Below are positions 49,006 to 59,975 of a stretch of DNA of 64,000 nucleotides, one piece after another. The notes below the pieces were generated by a model. The model saw only the letters and a list, made by a program, of their open reading frames with translations. It searched no databases and was not told where the DNA came from. The first letter of the stretch is position 1, and each line of letters begins with the position of its first letter. The stretch spans positions 248,001 to 312,000 of the forward strand of contig NZ_CP162602.1 of assembly GCF_040957575.1 (NCBI RefSeq), given 5' to 3'. The DNA is from Vibrio sp. HB236076. Lineage in GTDB: Bacteria > Pseudomonadota > Gammaproteobacteria > Enterobacterales > Vibrionaceae. The position numbers and the translations under genes are program-made.

Positions 49006-50139
49006 TTAAAAAAGATCGTGTGGAATCTCAATAGTTTTTGCCAGCTCAACCATTTCTGGTAACCATTGGCAAAATTGGTCAGCCCACTCTTCTGGAACGG
49101 TCAGGCTCACTTTTACAAAGCGGTCACCAAATTTTTGAGTGTGATAAATACCTTGACGTATCATGATGCCTTTCGTCTGGTAAGCGGCGACTAAGGCTTT
49201 AGGATCGATCCCTGCTTCGACCGTCTCGATAATCAATAGGTTTGCCTGTGAGGGGTAAATCGGCACATGCAGGCCGGGGATCTGACTGACGGCATGGGCG
49301 ACCACCGCTTGGTTACGACGTTGACGCTCCCACACTTTAGGAAACCACTGCGACTTCGTCTTTAATCCGGCAATTGCCGCTCGCTGAGACATGACATTAC
49401 TGCCCAAATTATTGGGCGGCGCCGTTGCCAGGCGCTCAATAATATCCTCATTGGCCAAGACGGCCCCTAGTCGCATCCCAGCTAGCCCTAACCATTTAGA
49501 AAAACTATAAATTTGCAGGGTTTTCTCTGGATAAAACAAATACATAGGTGTAAATGATTCAGCGAAAGCAAAATAGGTTGTATCGTGAATAATATAAGCA
49601 TCCACTGAGCGGGCGATGTCGGCAAATGCTTGAATTTCCTCTTTAGTATGGCAAGTTCCCAGTGGGTTATTCGGATCCACCAAATAAATGACCTCGGTGT
49701 TCTCTGACACCGCCTCTCGCAGTTGTTCTGGCGTCAACTTAAACTGATTTTCTTCACCGTAAATCGGAATCTCAACGACATTCGCGCCCATTTTCTCAGC
49801 GAAACGCATTGGCCATGCCCAACTTGGGTTTGTGGTCACAAAGTCCGTACCGGGCTTACACAAGTTACTGCACACGTTAAATAACGCTTCAACAGCACCA
49901 TCGGTCACCAACACACTTGCTTGAGGTATTCCCATGTCTTCTCGAATTAACTGACGCAACTCTTCATAGCCAGCAGGAGGGGCATAAGCGTGATATTCAC
50001 CGCTGTCTAACGTATCAATGATGGCTTGTTTAACCGATTCGTCTGGCTCGTAATGGTTGGTATTTTGCCCAAGCCACATCAGCCCTTCGGTGTGACAAAG
50101 GGCATCAAAATATTGGTTTCTCAATTCAAATTTTTTCAT
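49006..50139 (-). CDS. Class I/II aminotransferase (aspartate aminotransferase fold)
   Basis: A 377-residue fold-type I PLP enzyme. The PLP lysine is in YSFSKWLGLAGMRLG, the Asn of DPNNPLGTCHT and the Arg near FVKVSLTVPEEW are present. It should exchange an amino group between a substrate amine and a keto acid. Within the cluster it probably deaminates the amine freed by the amidohydrolase, yielding an aldehyde or keto acid for the dehydrogenases. It starts 29 bases past the SDR stop codon. Confidence 0.86.
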   Translation of the reverse strand: MKKFELRNQYFDALCHTEGLMWLGQNTNHYEPDESVKQAIIDTLDSGEYHAYAPPAGYEELRQLIREDMGIPQASVLVTDGAVEALFNVCSNLCKPGTDFVTTNPSWAWPMRFAEKMGANVVEIPIYGEENQFKLTPEQLREAVSENTEVIYLVDPNNPLGTCHTKEEIQAFADIARSVDAYIIHDTTYFAFAESFTPMYLFYPEKTLQIYSFSKWLGLAGMRLGAVLANEDIIERLATAPPNNLGSNVMSQRAAIAGLKTKSQWFPKVWERQRRNQAVVAHAVSQIPGLHVPIYPSQANLLIIETVEAGIDPKALVAAYQTKGIMIRQGIYHTQKFGDRFVKVSLTVPEEWADQFCQWLPEMVELAKTIEIPHDLF

Positions 50140-50168
50140 TGCTAATAACCTAATATATGTCTCGACAA

Positions 50169-50951
50169 TTAAACGACAGAGCGACGAGCGGCGATACCAC
50201 CATCAACCGTAAACACCGTCCCAGAGGTATACCCAGAGCGAAAGGACGCTAAAAATAAAAACAAATCGGTGACTTCATGTACCTTGGCAGGACGACCTAA
50301 TGGATATTGTTCTAACAGCTCGTCGTATTTTTCTTCACTCCCGAGTTTGTTATCAGCAAATTTTTTCAACATATTGTAAATGCGCTGGGTATCGACCGGA
50401 CCTGGGTTCACGCCAACCACGCGAATATTGTCGTCTAAGCTGCTTCCACCTATCGCTCGTGTTATGGCCATAATAGAAGCATTTCCAGCCGCACCTTCCA
50501 CATAGTTGGGGTCACAAACTTCACCGCCATTCCCAATGTTGTTTAAAATCACCCCGCCCCCTCTTTGTTTCATTTTGGGGTAAACCAATCGAATCATGTC
50601 GACATACCCAAACCCCTTAAGAGCCCAACCATCGCGCCATTGCTTGGCATCAATATTAAAGAGGCTGCCACTTGGAATGACACCAGCGTTATTAATCAAA
50701 ATATCAATGTCACCAGCTTGCTCAACAATCAATTCGCAAGCGCCGTTTGCCGTCATATCGACGGCGGTCGTTGTGACTTGCACGTCATATTTCTCTGCAA
50801 TTTCAATCGCCATTGCCGAGAGTTTCTCTTCAGAGCGAGCCGTTAAGTGCAAATCACACCCCTGCTCGGCAAAAGAAAAGGCCAACCCTTCGCCAATCCC
50901 CTGTGATGCCCCTGTAATCAACACCTTCTTATCACTAAGCTGCAAATCCAT
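50169..50951 (-). CDS. SDR-family protein with non-canonical catalytic motif
   Basis: A 260-residue short-chain dehydrogenase/reductase. The NAD(P) motif TGASQGIG and the NNAG motif are intact. At the active site the usual Tyr-x3-Lys is replaced: the stretch NYVEGAAGNASIMAIT has a Tyr but no Lys 4 residues on. Similar G-N forms occur in a subgroup of SDRs, so it may use a shifted Tyr or catalyse a non-redox step. AAGGAA precedes ATG 50951. Confidence 0.83.
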   Translation of the reverse strand: MDLQLSDKKVLITGASQGIGEGLAFSFAEQGCDLHLTARSEEKLSAMAIEIAEKYDVQVTTTAVDMTANGACELIVEQAGDIDILINNAGVIPSGSLFNIDAKQWRDGWALKGFGYVDMIRLVYPKMKQRGGGVILNNIGNGGEVCDPNYVEGAAGNASIMAITRAIGGSSLDDNIRVVGVNPGPVDTQRIYNMLKKFADNKLGSEEKYDELLEQYPLGRPAKVHEVTDLFLFLASFRSGYTSGTVFTVDGGIAARRSVV

Positions 50952-50996
50952 TTTTAATTCCTTTTAAAACTTCACTATCCATATATGTTTAAACGA

Positions 50997-51881
50997 CTAT
51001 TTCTCTATCAAACCGGCTCGAACATAAGACATTTCCGCCAAGGAAGACCAATCTTTATCTTCGTATCCGCACGCCATGGCTTGTACTAAACTTTGATGAA
51101 CCACACTGGCTAAAGGAAGGGGGACACGAGATTGCTCACCCGCTTCTAATGCCAGTCGCACATCCTTTAATCCGAGGGGTAATTTGAAGCCCACGGGCTG
51201 GTAATCGCGTTGACGAATAAAGTTGCCATAGCCTTGATAAACACCACAGGGAAACAAAGCCGATAGGTAAACATCCAACATAATATTGCGATCGATACCA
51301 TTCGCTGTCCCTAGTGCGGTGGCTTCTGCCATCGACTCAATCGCGGACGCAATCATCATATTGCCGCCAATTTTGACCAGGTTGGCCTGATAGGCCTGCT
51401 CACCAACTACCCAGGTTTGCGCGCTGATCGCCGACAATGCAGGTTGTAAGAAATCAAGCGTTTTTGCAGGGCCAGCCACCACTAAATTCAAGGTGCCATT
51501 TAATGCAGCATCGGGTCTGCCGAACACGGGGCACCCGACATACGTCACCCCATTGCTCTCGTGTCGTAATTGCAACTTTTTTGCATAAGCAACCGAAATG
51601 GTTGATAAATTCACGTGAATCAAGGCAGAGTTCGCCACCGTTTCTAACCAACGACTGTTTATCAACTCGGTCTCGATCGCTTCATCGTGAGCCAACATAG
51701 AAAAAACAACGTCATATTTGGCGACCTCGACCAAGTCTTGAGCGACTTCGGCCCCTAACGCCGCCAACTCAGCAACCGGCTCTTCGTAGCGATCCCAAAC
51801 AATCACATGATGGCCATTTTTCAATAAATTACGCACGATCCCAGTGCCCATTTTACCTATACCGATAAATCCTAATTTCAT
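50997..51881 (-). CDS. 3-hydroxyisobutyrate dehydrogenase-family NAD(P)-dependent oxidoreductase
   Basis: A 294-residue protein: Rossmann start KLGFIGIGKMGTGIVRNLLKNG, then the substrate motif VGCPVFGRPDAAL and the catalytic-lysine region LVKIGGNMMIASAIESMAEA. The family oxidises beta-hydroxyacids to semialdehydes or reduces them back. GGAAG lies before ATG 51881; the longer frame is rejected. It is next to an aldehyde dehydrogenase, so a semialdehyde intermediate is plausible. Confidence 0.86.
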   Translation of the reverse strand: MKLGFIGIGKMGTGIVRNLLKNGHHVIVWDRYEEPVAELAALGAEVAQDLVEVAKYDVVFSMLAHDEAIETELINSRWLETVANSALIHVNLSTISVAYAKKLQLRHESNGVTYVGCPVFGRPDAALNGTLNLVVAGPAKTLDFLQPALSAISAQTWVVGEQAYQANLVKIGGNMMIASAIESMAEATALGTANGIDRNIMLDVYLSALFPCGVYQGYGNFIRQRDYQPVGFKLPLGLKDVRLALEAGEQSRVPLPLASVVHQSLVQAMACGYEDKDWSSLAEMSYVRAGLIEK

Positions 51882-51941
51882 GACTTCACTTCCCTTGGTT
51901 ATTGAACATGTCACGTCTTTGTTTTGGGTTACCCATCGCTC

Positions 51942-53453
51942 TTAGCCATATCGACTGCCACCAGCGAACCAATCATCAAAGGTCGGATTACAAGACACGA
52001 CAACGTTTCTTTTAATGCAGTAGGCTTTCAGAGCATCCCACCCATTTTCGACACCATAGCCACTCTCACCCGAACCGCTCCAAATCGAACGAGGATCATT
52101 TTTATGGTGATCATTAATCCAAATCATCCCAGCTTTAATACGACGCCCCATCCTATGGGCAAGGGCAATATCACGCGTCCAAATAGAAGCGCCCAGTGAA
52201 AAAGGCGTATCGTTGGCCAATTGCAATGCGTGCTGTTCATCTTCAAAAGGCGTCACGGCAATCACAGGGCCAAACACTTCTTCACGAAACAGCGTCATCG
52301 CGGGAGTCACATCAGCAAAAATGGTCGGGGTAACAAAATTACCCTGTGCTAAATCGCCTTCGAGCTCAGCGTGCTTTGCCCCGCTGATAAGGCGCGCCCC
52401 TTGCGTTTTGGCCTGTTCTATAAATTGCTCACAGCGCCGACGAGAGGCCGAAGAGATAACGGGACCGACATCGGTGGTTAGATTTGATGAACAGCCTAAT
52501 TTAAGCTGTTCTGTCCGCTGTTTAAGCGCAGCAAGAAACGGTTCGTACACAGATTGATGAACGATGAATCGACTGGCGGACACGCAGGTCTGTCCCGAAG
52601 CAACAAACGCGGCAAATACGGCCCCTGCGGCGGCTTGGTCAATGTTGGTATCACCAAAAATAACCACGGGTGTTTTACCGCCAAGCTCCAAAGTACACGG
52701 CACAAGTCGCTCTGCGGCCGCTGCGGCGACTCTCTTTCCGGTTTCAGTGCCACCGGTTAGGTCAATGCGTCGCACAGACTCACTCGCACACAAGGCCGCA
52801 CCGGTTTCAGCCTCTCCGGTCACGACATTAACCACACCACGAGGAAACCCAGCAAGAGCGCACCAATAGGCCAACACAAGTGATGTACTGGGCGCCAATT
52901 CAGACGGTTTAATCACCACCGTATTGCCCGCAGCTAAAGCAGCGGCCATTTTCTTGACTAAGATTAAAATCGGGTGATTCCAAGGCGTAAGCAGAGCACA
53001 AACCCCATAAGGCTCATAGGCCGTACTGGCTTGCAGTCCGCCTTTTAGCACATTTGACTCGCCTTCCAGCCCCAGTGCGATACCTGAGAAATACTCTAGC
53101 CATTCAGGAATTCGACTCATTTGGGCTTTCATTTCTCGGATGGGTCGCCCCGTGAGCCTAGACTCCCAAGCTGCAAGACTTTCCATGTTATCGGCAATAA
53201 TGTCTGCTAATTTTCTTAAGTAGCGACCTCTTTCCATCGGGTCGAGTGCAGACCACGGATAGAAAGCTTGTTGAGCCGCAAAGACCGCTTTTTCAACGTC
53301 GGTCGAGCTCGCAATCGCCATCTTGCCTATTTCTTTATTGGTCGCGGGGCATAAAATATCGCGGTACTGCGGTGAGGAAACCGGTTGAAAACAACCATCA
53401 TAGAATAGGTGTTTACCGTCGATCGCTTGCGGTTGAATATTGGCTAATAACAT
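51942..53453 (-). CDS. NAD(P)-dependent aldehyde dehydrogenase
   Basis: A 503-residue ALDH. The general base Glu is in LELGGKTPVV and the nucleophilic Cys in SGQTCVSASR; ALLTPWNHPILILVKK is the conserved NAD-domain segment. It oxidises an aldehyde, perhaps a semialdehyde from the aminotransferase or the hydroxyacid dehydrogenase, to a carboxylate. It is the first structural gene after the regulator, with AGGAA before ATG 53453. Confidence 0.9.
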   Translation of the reverse strand: MLLANIQPQAIDGKHLFYDGCFQPVSSPQYRDILCPATNKEIGKMAIASSTDVEKAVFAAQQAFYPWSALDPMERGRYLRKLADIIADNMESLAAWESRLTGRPIREMKAQMSRIPEWLEYFSGIALGLEGESNVLKGGLQASTAYEPYGVCALLTPWNHPILILVKKMAAALAAGNTVVIKPSELAPSTSLVLAYWCALAGFPRGVVNVVTGEAETGAALCASESVRRIDLTGGTETGKRVAAAAAERLVPCTLELGGKTPVVIFGDTNIDQAAAGAVFAAFVASGQTCVSASRFIVHQSVYEPFLAALKQRTEQLKLGCSSNLTTDVGPVISSASRRRCEQFIEQAKTQGARLISGAKHAELEGDLAQGNFVTPTIFADVTPAMTLFREEVFGPVIAVTPFEDEQHALQLANDTPFSLGASIWTRDIALAHRMGRRIKAGMIWINDHHKNDPRSIWSGSGESGYGVENGWDALKAYCIKRNVVVSCNPTFDDWFAGGSRYG

Positions 53454-53483
53454 AATTGTTCCTACTGAATTTAAGTATGATGA

Positions 53484-54170
53484 CTAATGACAGTGTGGTA
53501 GCTTGGCAATAAAATCGACGAGATCTTCACCAAGTAACACCACGTGATCACTGGCTGCCTGCATCGCTAATTCAGGCTGTTTTGTCCGGATCGCCTCGAT
53601 AATTTGTGCATGTTCCCCGATGGTGGCTTTCATACGGTTAGGTAAATACGTCACTTGTTTGCGATAAATGGAAATTCTTCGCCTCAACAAAGACGTCTGC
53701 TCACGGATAAATTGGGTGTGGGAAATATCATATAATGCGTCGTGAAACTCATTATTAATGGCAAAAAAGAGTTCGGGATCTTCGTTTTCTAAGGCCCTTT
53801 CTAAACGCTGTTGAATGGCCTGTAATCGCTCAATATCATCGTTTGTCGCTCGGCGAGCCGCGTATTTGGCGCACAAACTTTCCATCATTCCCATGGTGTC
53901 GAACATTTCCAACAGCTCAGGGACTGACACTTGCGCCACATAGACTCCCTGTCTTTGCTTCGTCTCCAAAAGACCAATCGCTTCCAGAGCATTAATCGCA
54001 GAACGCATCGGTGTTCTCGAAACACGAAACTTTTCTGCCAGTGCACTTTCATCAATTTTTGCACCGGGTTTAAGCTCGCCGCTAATGATCATTTCTTCTA
54101 AAGCAAACCGGAGGTTATCTGAAATTCTCGCTTTAGAAGGGCCTATCTTTAATAATTTTTCATGATCCAT
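53484..54170 (-). CDS. FadR/GntR-FCD transcriptional regulator of the catabolic cluster
   Basis: A protein of about 228 residues. The GntR helix-turn-helix (KIDESALAEKFRVSRTPMRSAINAL) is followed by an all-helical FCD ligand domain (NNEFHDALYDIS; ASDHVVLLGEDLVD), whose acid and His residues bind metal and carboxylates in relatives. It is the first gene of the minus-strand cluster and very likely controls it. ATG 54170 is preferred to GTG 54176. Confidence 0.87.
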   Translation of the reverse strand: MDHEKLLKIGPSKARISDNLRFALEEMIISGELKPGAKIDESALAEKFRVSRTPMRSAINALEAIGLLETKQRQGVYVAQVSVPELLEMFDTMGMMESLCAKYAARRATNDDIERLQAIQQRLERALENEDPELFFAINNEFHDALYDISHTQFIREQTSLLRRRISIYRKQVTYLPNRMKATIGEHAQIIEAIRTKQPELAMQAASDHVVLLGEDLVDFIAKLPHCH

Positions 54171-54641
54171 ACTCACTACTCACTGTCTCTTTTACCGTGT
54201 GGGCATCTGATTATCAGAATTAGCCTGATGTTATTTTGTACACAGCAAATACCATTCCAGTGGTTACAAAACACTCAGTTAAAATCAATAACACACTAAT
54301 AAAACTCAAAAATTAATTTTAAAAATACAAAAGTAGTAAATATGTATACATAAAGTGGCTTTTAATATTTCAAACCTGCTGCACCTTTTTTGAACAGAGT
54401 GCACAAAAAAAACACCAGACCATTAGAATGGATAACCCTCCGCTCACTGAGCGAGTCGGGCTGAAATAGGATGAGATAAATAGAAAAGCAGAGAAGAAAG
54501 ACAACGAACGCGACACTTTAAGAAAAATAGAGGGTGTGGGGGGCGATTTAGCAATGTCAGCACACCTAAGATAAACGCATTTGACTAACGAGACAAAACC
54601 AACGATCAACACGGCGCTCATCGCATTGCTGAAATAAAAAA
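54171..54641. other. Intergenic region upstream of the catabolic cluster
   Basis: About 470 bp without a credible gene. An 83-codon frame (54370-54621, minus) lacks a ribosome-binding site. The AT-rich part near 54290-54360 next to the regulator probably holds the cluster promoter; I see no operator that I could defend. Confidence 0.5.
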
Positions 54642-54664
54642 AGACCCTCGATTATCGAGGGTCT
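54642..54664 (-). terminator. Rho-independent terminator of the AGCS symporter gene
   Basis: AGACCCTCGA at 54642-54651 pairs with TCGAGGGTCT at 54655-54664 around a 3-base loop; the minus strand continues into seven T residues. Confidence 0.9.
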
Positions 54665-54712
54665 TGTTACATTCACCATGTAGCCGCTATCAAAACGGTT
54701 TTATCTCAATGG

Positions 54713-56131
54713 TTATTTTTTCCAAGCCGTTGGATCAATATCCAAGTCTTTAAAGTTTTCTGGGTTAAAGACCGGCTCTTCGGCGCCTTGCTTTAGCTGC
54801 TTACCGTAGTCTTTTAGAACGCGCATCGCCGTTGGGAACAACATGATCAACGCGAGCAAGTTAACAATCGCTAAGACACCCATCAGTGGATCAGAGAAGA
54901 AGAAGACCGCCGTCGCACCTGGCGCCACGGCACCAAGAAGTACAATCGCAATAACGGCAATTCTCAACACATGTACGGCGGCTTTATTTTTGGTTAAGAA
55001 GGTCAATGCATTCTCACCTAGGTAGTAGTTGTAAACTACTGAGCTAAATGAGAACAACAAAATCGCTGCCGTCAAATAGTACTTAGCCCACTCACCTAAA
55101 TGAGACACTAACGATTGCTGTGTCAGAACAATACCGTCAACATCTTGAGCACCAGGGACATAAACACTGCCTAACAAGATGACAAAAGCCGTACAGCTAC
55201 ACACGATAATGGTATCGATAAACACAGACAACGACTGCGAAATACCTTGTGTCACCGGGTGAGGGACATCAGCAGTGGCTGCTACGTTAGGTGCAGAACC
55301 CAAGCCCGCTTCGTTTGAAAACAAACCGCGGCGTAAACCTTGTGCCAGTGCCGCGCCCATACCGCCACCAACAGCTTGCTCTAAACCAAAGGCGTTTTTA
55401 ACAATTGAGCTAAATACCGCTGGGATGTCACCGATGTTCATCACAATGATCAATAGGGCAATCACAATATAACCCACGGCCATGATAGGAACGATGATGT
55501 CGCAGGTTTTTGCAATTCGTTTGATGCCACCATAAATGATGAAACCAACAATGATCGCCAAAGCGATACCGGTGTAAATGCGCGATACGCCTAAGCTATC
55601 TTGAATGGCACCAGCAACCGTGTTGCCTTGGAAAGCGTTAAAGCCAATCGCGAAAGACACCATTAGACAGACAGAATAAAGACACGCCAACCAACGGTAG
55701 TCTTTACCCAGACCATGCATGATTGACAATGCCGCGCCGCCGCGGAAGTGATCGCCTTCACGACGTTTGAATAGCTGCGCCAAAGAACACTCAATTAAGC
55801 TCGTCGCCATACCGACTAACGCGACCATCCACATCCAAAACACGGCACCCGGGCCACCTAATGTGATCGCAACGGCCACACCGGCAATGTTACCGCCACC
55901 GACGCGACCGCCGATAGAAAGCAATAGTGCTTCACGACCTGAGATGCTTTTTTTATCATCCGGTTGATTGGTGTCTTTTTTCAGTACACGAAACATGCGT
56001 TTAAAGTATCGGAACTGAACAAAGTTAGTAACGATGGTAAAAAATAGACCGAAGATGATCAGAAATGGCACTAAAGCCCAACCCCAAGTAAGGTCGCCGA
56101 TCAATCCAAAAAAGGACTGTAAGAATTCCAT
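54713..56131 (-). CDS. Sodium:alanine/glycine symporter, AGCS family
   Basis: A 472-residue inner-membrane protein with about 11 transmembrane segments. Family signatures are GGRVGGGNIAGVAVAITLGGPGAVFWMW and the substrate-site region AALAQGLRRGLFSNEAGLGSAPNVAA. It imports alanine, glycine or a similar amino acid with Na+. AAGGAG lies 6 bases before ATG 56131, and a minus-strand TATAAT is at 56276-56271. No glycine riboswitch is visible in the leader, unlike the classic V. cholerae homologue. It is a single gene with its own terminator. Confidence 0.92.
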   Translation of the reverse strand: MEFLQSFFGLIGDLTWGWALVPFLIIFGLFFTIVTNFVQFRYFKRMFRVLKKDTNQPDDKKSISGREALLLSIGGRVGGGNIAGVAVAITLGGPGAVFWMWMVALVGMATSLIECSLAQLFKRREGDHFRGGAALSIMHGLGKDYRWLACLYSVCLMVSFAIGFNAFQGNTVAGAIQDSLGVSRIYTGIALAIIVGFIIYGGIKRIAKTCDIIVPIMAVGYIVIALLIIVMNIGDIPAVFSSIVKNAFGLEQAVGGGMGAALAQGLRRGLFSNEAGLGSAPNVAATADVPHPVTQGISQSLSVFIDTIIVCSCTAFVILLGSVYVPGAQDVDGIVLTQQSLVSHLGEWAKYYLTAAILLFSFSSVVYNYYLGENALTFLTKNKAAVHVLRIAVIAIVLLGAVAPGATAVFFFSDPLMGVLAIVNLLALIMLFPTAMRVLKDYGKQLKQGAEEPVFNPENFKDLDIDPTAWKK

Positions 56132-56270
56132 TTGTACTCCTTGAATAAAATCTTATCGTTCTCGAGTAACATTAAGAATGATGTTTTTGTAAGCCAATGG
56201 CTGCTCAATCTTAAATGTCCACCTTGTGAACACAAGATGAATTATCCATGAATACTCGAGTTGGTGGCGA

Positions 56271-56276
56271 ATTATA
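56271..56276 (-). promoter_or_regulatory. -10 box of the AGCS symporter gene
   Basis: A minus-strand TATAAT about 140 bases before the start codon, with a weak TTTCCT 17 bases further upstream. The 140-base leader is AT-rich and has no riboswitch-like fold that I recognise. Confidence 0.45.
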
Positions 56277-56581
56277 CTTAATCGAAGTCATATAGGAAAC
56301 GATTAGTTTTTGATAAAAAAATCATTAAGGACGAGTCACTAATGATTTTCTAAATTGATACTCGGCTCTTGAATCCGTGACAAGTGAAAAAAATAATCGA
56401 TAATCGTATTGATTTAAAAGGAAAATAAATTATTAACCTTCTTTATCATTTACCGGATACCTCTCCTAATTGCGCAAAATAATACCGCCAATTAAGTCAT
56501 ATATAGGGCGGATCTCTCACAATATTTAATGTCGATTGACCCTATCATTCAGCCATATAAGCAATATTTCCCTAGGCTAAA

Positions 56582-56599
56582 AAGTGATTTAGATCACTT
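56582..56599. promoter_or_regulatory. CRP/FNR-like palindrome
   Basis: AAGTGA-TTTAGA-TCACTT, a perfect palindrome with GTGA-N6-TCAC at its core. CRP is the best fit; FNR-type binding is possible. It lies in the middle of a 789-bp gap, about 130 bases upstream of an orphan terminator. Confidence 0.6.
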
Positions 56600-56639
56600 A
56601 TTTGGCTCCATTTCATCGCACAAACTGACTGACCAAATG

Positions 56640-56737
56640 GTCAAAAATTCTAAATTTCCCCGAAGATTAGCGATATGAAAAAACGCTGAGCTATGAAAGG
56701 TAAGTTAAACCGCGCGTCACAATGCGCGATTTTTTTA
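56640..56737 (+). ncRNA. Candidate small RNA ending at an orphan terminator
   Basis: CGCGCGT at 56711-56717 pairs with ATGCGCG at 56722-56728 (one G-U) and is followed by seven T residues, a convincing plus-strand intrinsic terminator. No gene ends in front of it on the plus strand: the nearest gene upstream reads the other way. With the CRP-like palindrome 56582-56599 upstream, a transcript of about 100 bases is plausible. The 5' end is a guess, and I recognise no known RNA family. Confidence 0.4.
56711..56736 (+). terminator. Orphan Rho-independent terminator
   Basis: A 7-pair GC-rich stem with a CACA loop and T7 tail. It does not follow any plus-strand protein gene within more than 10 kb. 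Confidence 0.8.
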
Positions 56738-56899
56738 GCGGCAATGAAAATTGGCGTTCAGCGCATTGTCGAACAAACAACAGCGCAGCACATTACACAC
56801 AAAAGACATAAACTGGCTTTCAGCACCGGGTCATTAGACGTTTAAAATTAACTAATGAGCCACTTTTGAGCCTTGATCAAATAGCGAATTTCGTTACTC

Positions 56900-56923
56900 T
56901 ATACTAAATGAGAATGATTATTG
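56900..56923 (+). promoter_or_regulatory. Fur box over the promoter of the siderophore-interacting protein gene
   Basis: TGAGAAT-G-ATTATTG at 56909-56923 matches the 7-1-7 Fur inverted repeat (TGATAAT-N-ATTATCA) at 11 of 14 positions. It overlaps the start region just behind a TATACT -10 at 56900-56905. Iron-dependent repression is expected. Confidence 0.65.
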
Positions 56924-56932
56924 GTAACAAAA

Positions 56933-57712
56933 ATGAAAAAGAGCATTAATTTCACTTCCGTCTCTGTGACTAACAGTGTGCAACTTACTGAAAATATGCA
57001 AAGAATTACGCTGCACGCCGACGCCATTTCCTCTTTTCCTGCACAGTGTGAAGGTGGTTACATCAAATTAGCCTTTAATGAGCAAGGCGGCACTGATATC
57101 CAAGCGATGCTCGACAACCAGCAGCGTCCTATTTTGCGCACCTACACCATTAAAGAATTTCACCCGGCACAAGGTGAAATCATTGTCGATTTTGTTCGCC
57201 ACAATGTCGAAGACCTAAGTGGCGGTTTTGCCGCGCGTTGGGCGATGACAACCCAAGTGGGCGATACCTTATCGATTGCCGGGCCTGGCGTACTTGATCC
57301 CATCAATCCACAAGCTGATTGGTTTTTTATGGCCGCAGATATGACTGCCCTACCGGCGCTGAGTGCCAAAATCAAAGCGCTTCCGAACACCGCTCACGGT
57401 TATGCGGTGATTCAGGTGGTTGACTTACAAGATAAACAATCTATTGAATCCCCTGAAGGGATCGAGGTCATTTGGATTGATGAATCTGAATCGCTCAGTG
57501 ACACGGTAAAAGCACTGCCTTGGCTGACAGGAAAAGCATCCGTATGGTGTGCGTGTGAGTTTGATAATATGCGCGCGCTGCGCCAGTATTTTCGCAATGA
57601 CAAAAACGTAGAGCGCAGCCATATCTATATCAGCAGTTATTGGAAAATGGGCGTAACAGAAGACGGACACAAAATATTAAAACAGCAAGATGCAGCCCAA
57701 GCCTCACCGTCA

Positions 57713-57721
<9 letters not shown>
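56933..57721 (+). CDS. Siderophore-interacting protein (FAD-dependent ferric-siderophore reductase)
   Basis: A protein of about 262 residues from ATG 56933. The FAD-binding barrel includes the RTYTIKEF motif and SGGFAARWAM; the C-terminal NAD(P)-like domain ends with SHIYISSYWKMGVTEDGHK, typical of the SIP/ViuB family. It reduces imported ferric siderophores in the cytoplasm so that iron is released. A Fur box overlaps the promoter. No siderophore synthesis or receptor gene is near. The 3' end overlaps the convergent LysR gene end by 9 bases. Confidence 0.88.
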
Positions 57722-59923
<2,202 letters not shown>

Positions 59924-59930
59924 ATTCTTT

Positions 59931-59964
59931 CACGGCCTAACGCCTTTAGGCCGTGTACTTTTTT
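59931..59964 (+). terminator. Terminator-like hairpin between adhC and fghA
   Basis: CACGGCCTAA at 59931-59940 pairs perfectly with TTAGGCCGTG at 59946-59955, followed by TACTTTTTT. It ends only 11 bases before the fghA start and just upstream of its AAGGTG ribosome-binding site, so part of the transcripts should stop after adhC. Confidence 0.75.
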
Positions 59965-59975
59965 AAGGTGACCGA

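Noticed and set aside
54370..54621. 83-codon minus-strand frame with hydrophobic stretches
   Set aside because: There is no ribosome-binding site, the composition looks like translated AT-rich intergenic DNA, and no family is recognisable.
56132..56300. Glycine riboswitch in the leader of the AGCS symporter
   Set aside because: The conserved tandem aptamer words are not present; only simple AT-rich leader sequence is seen.
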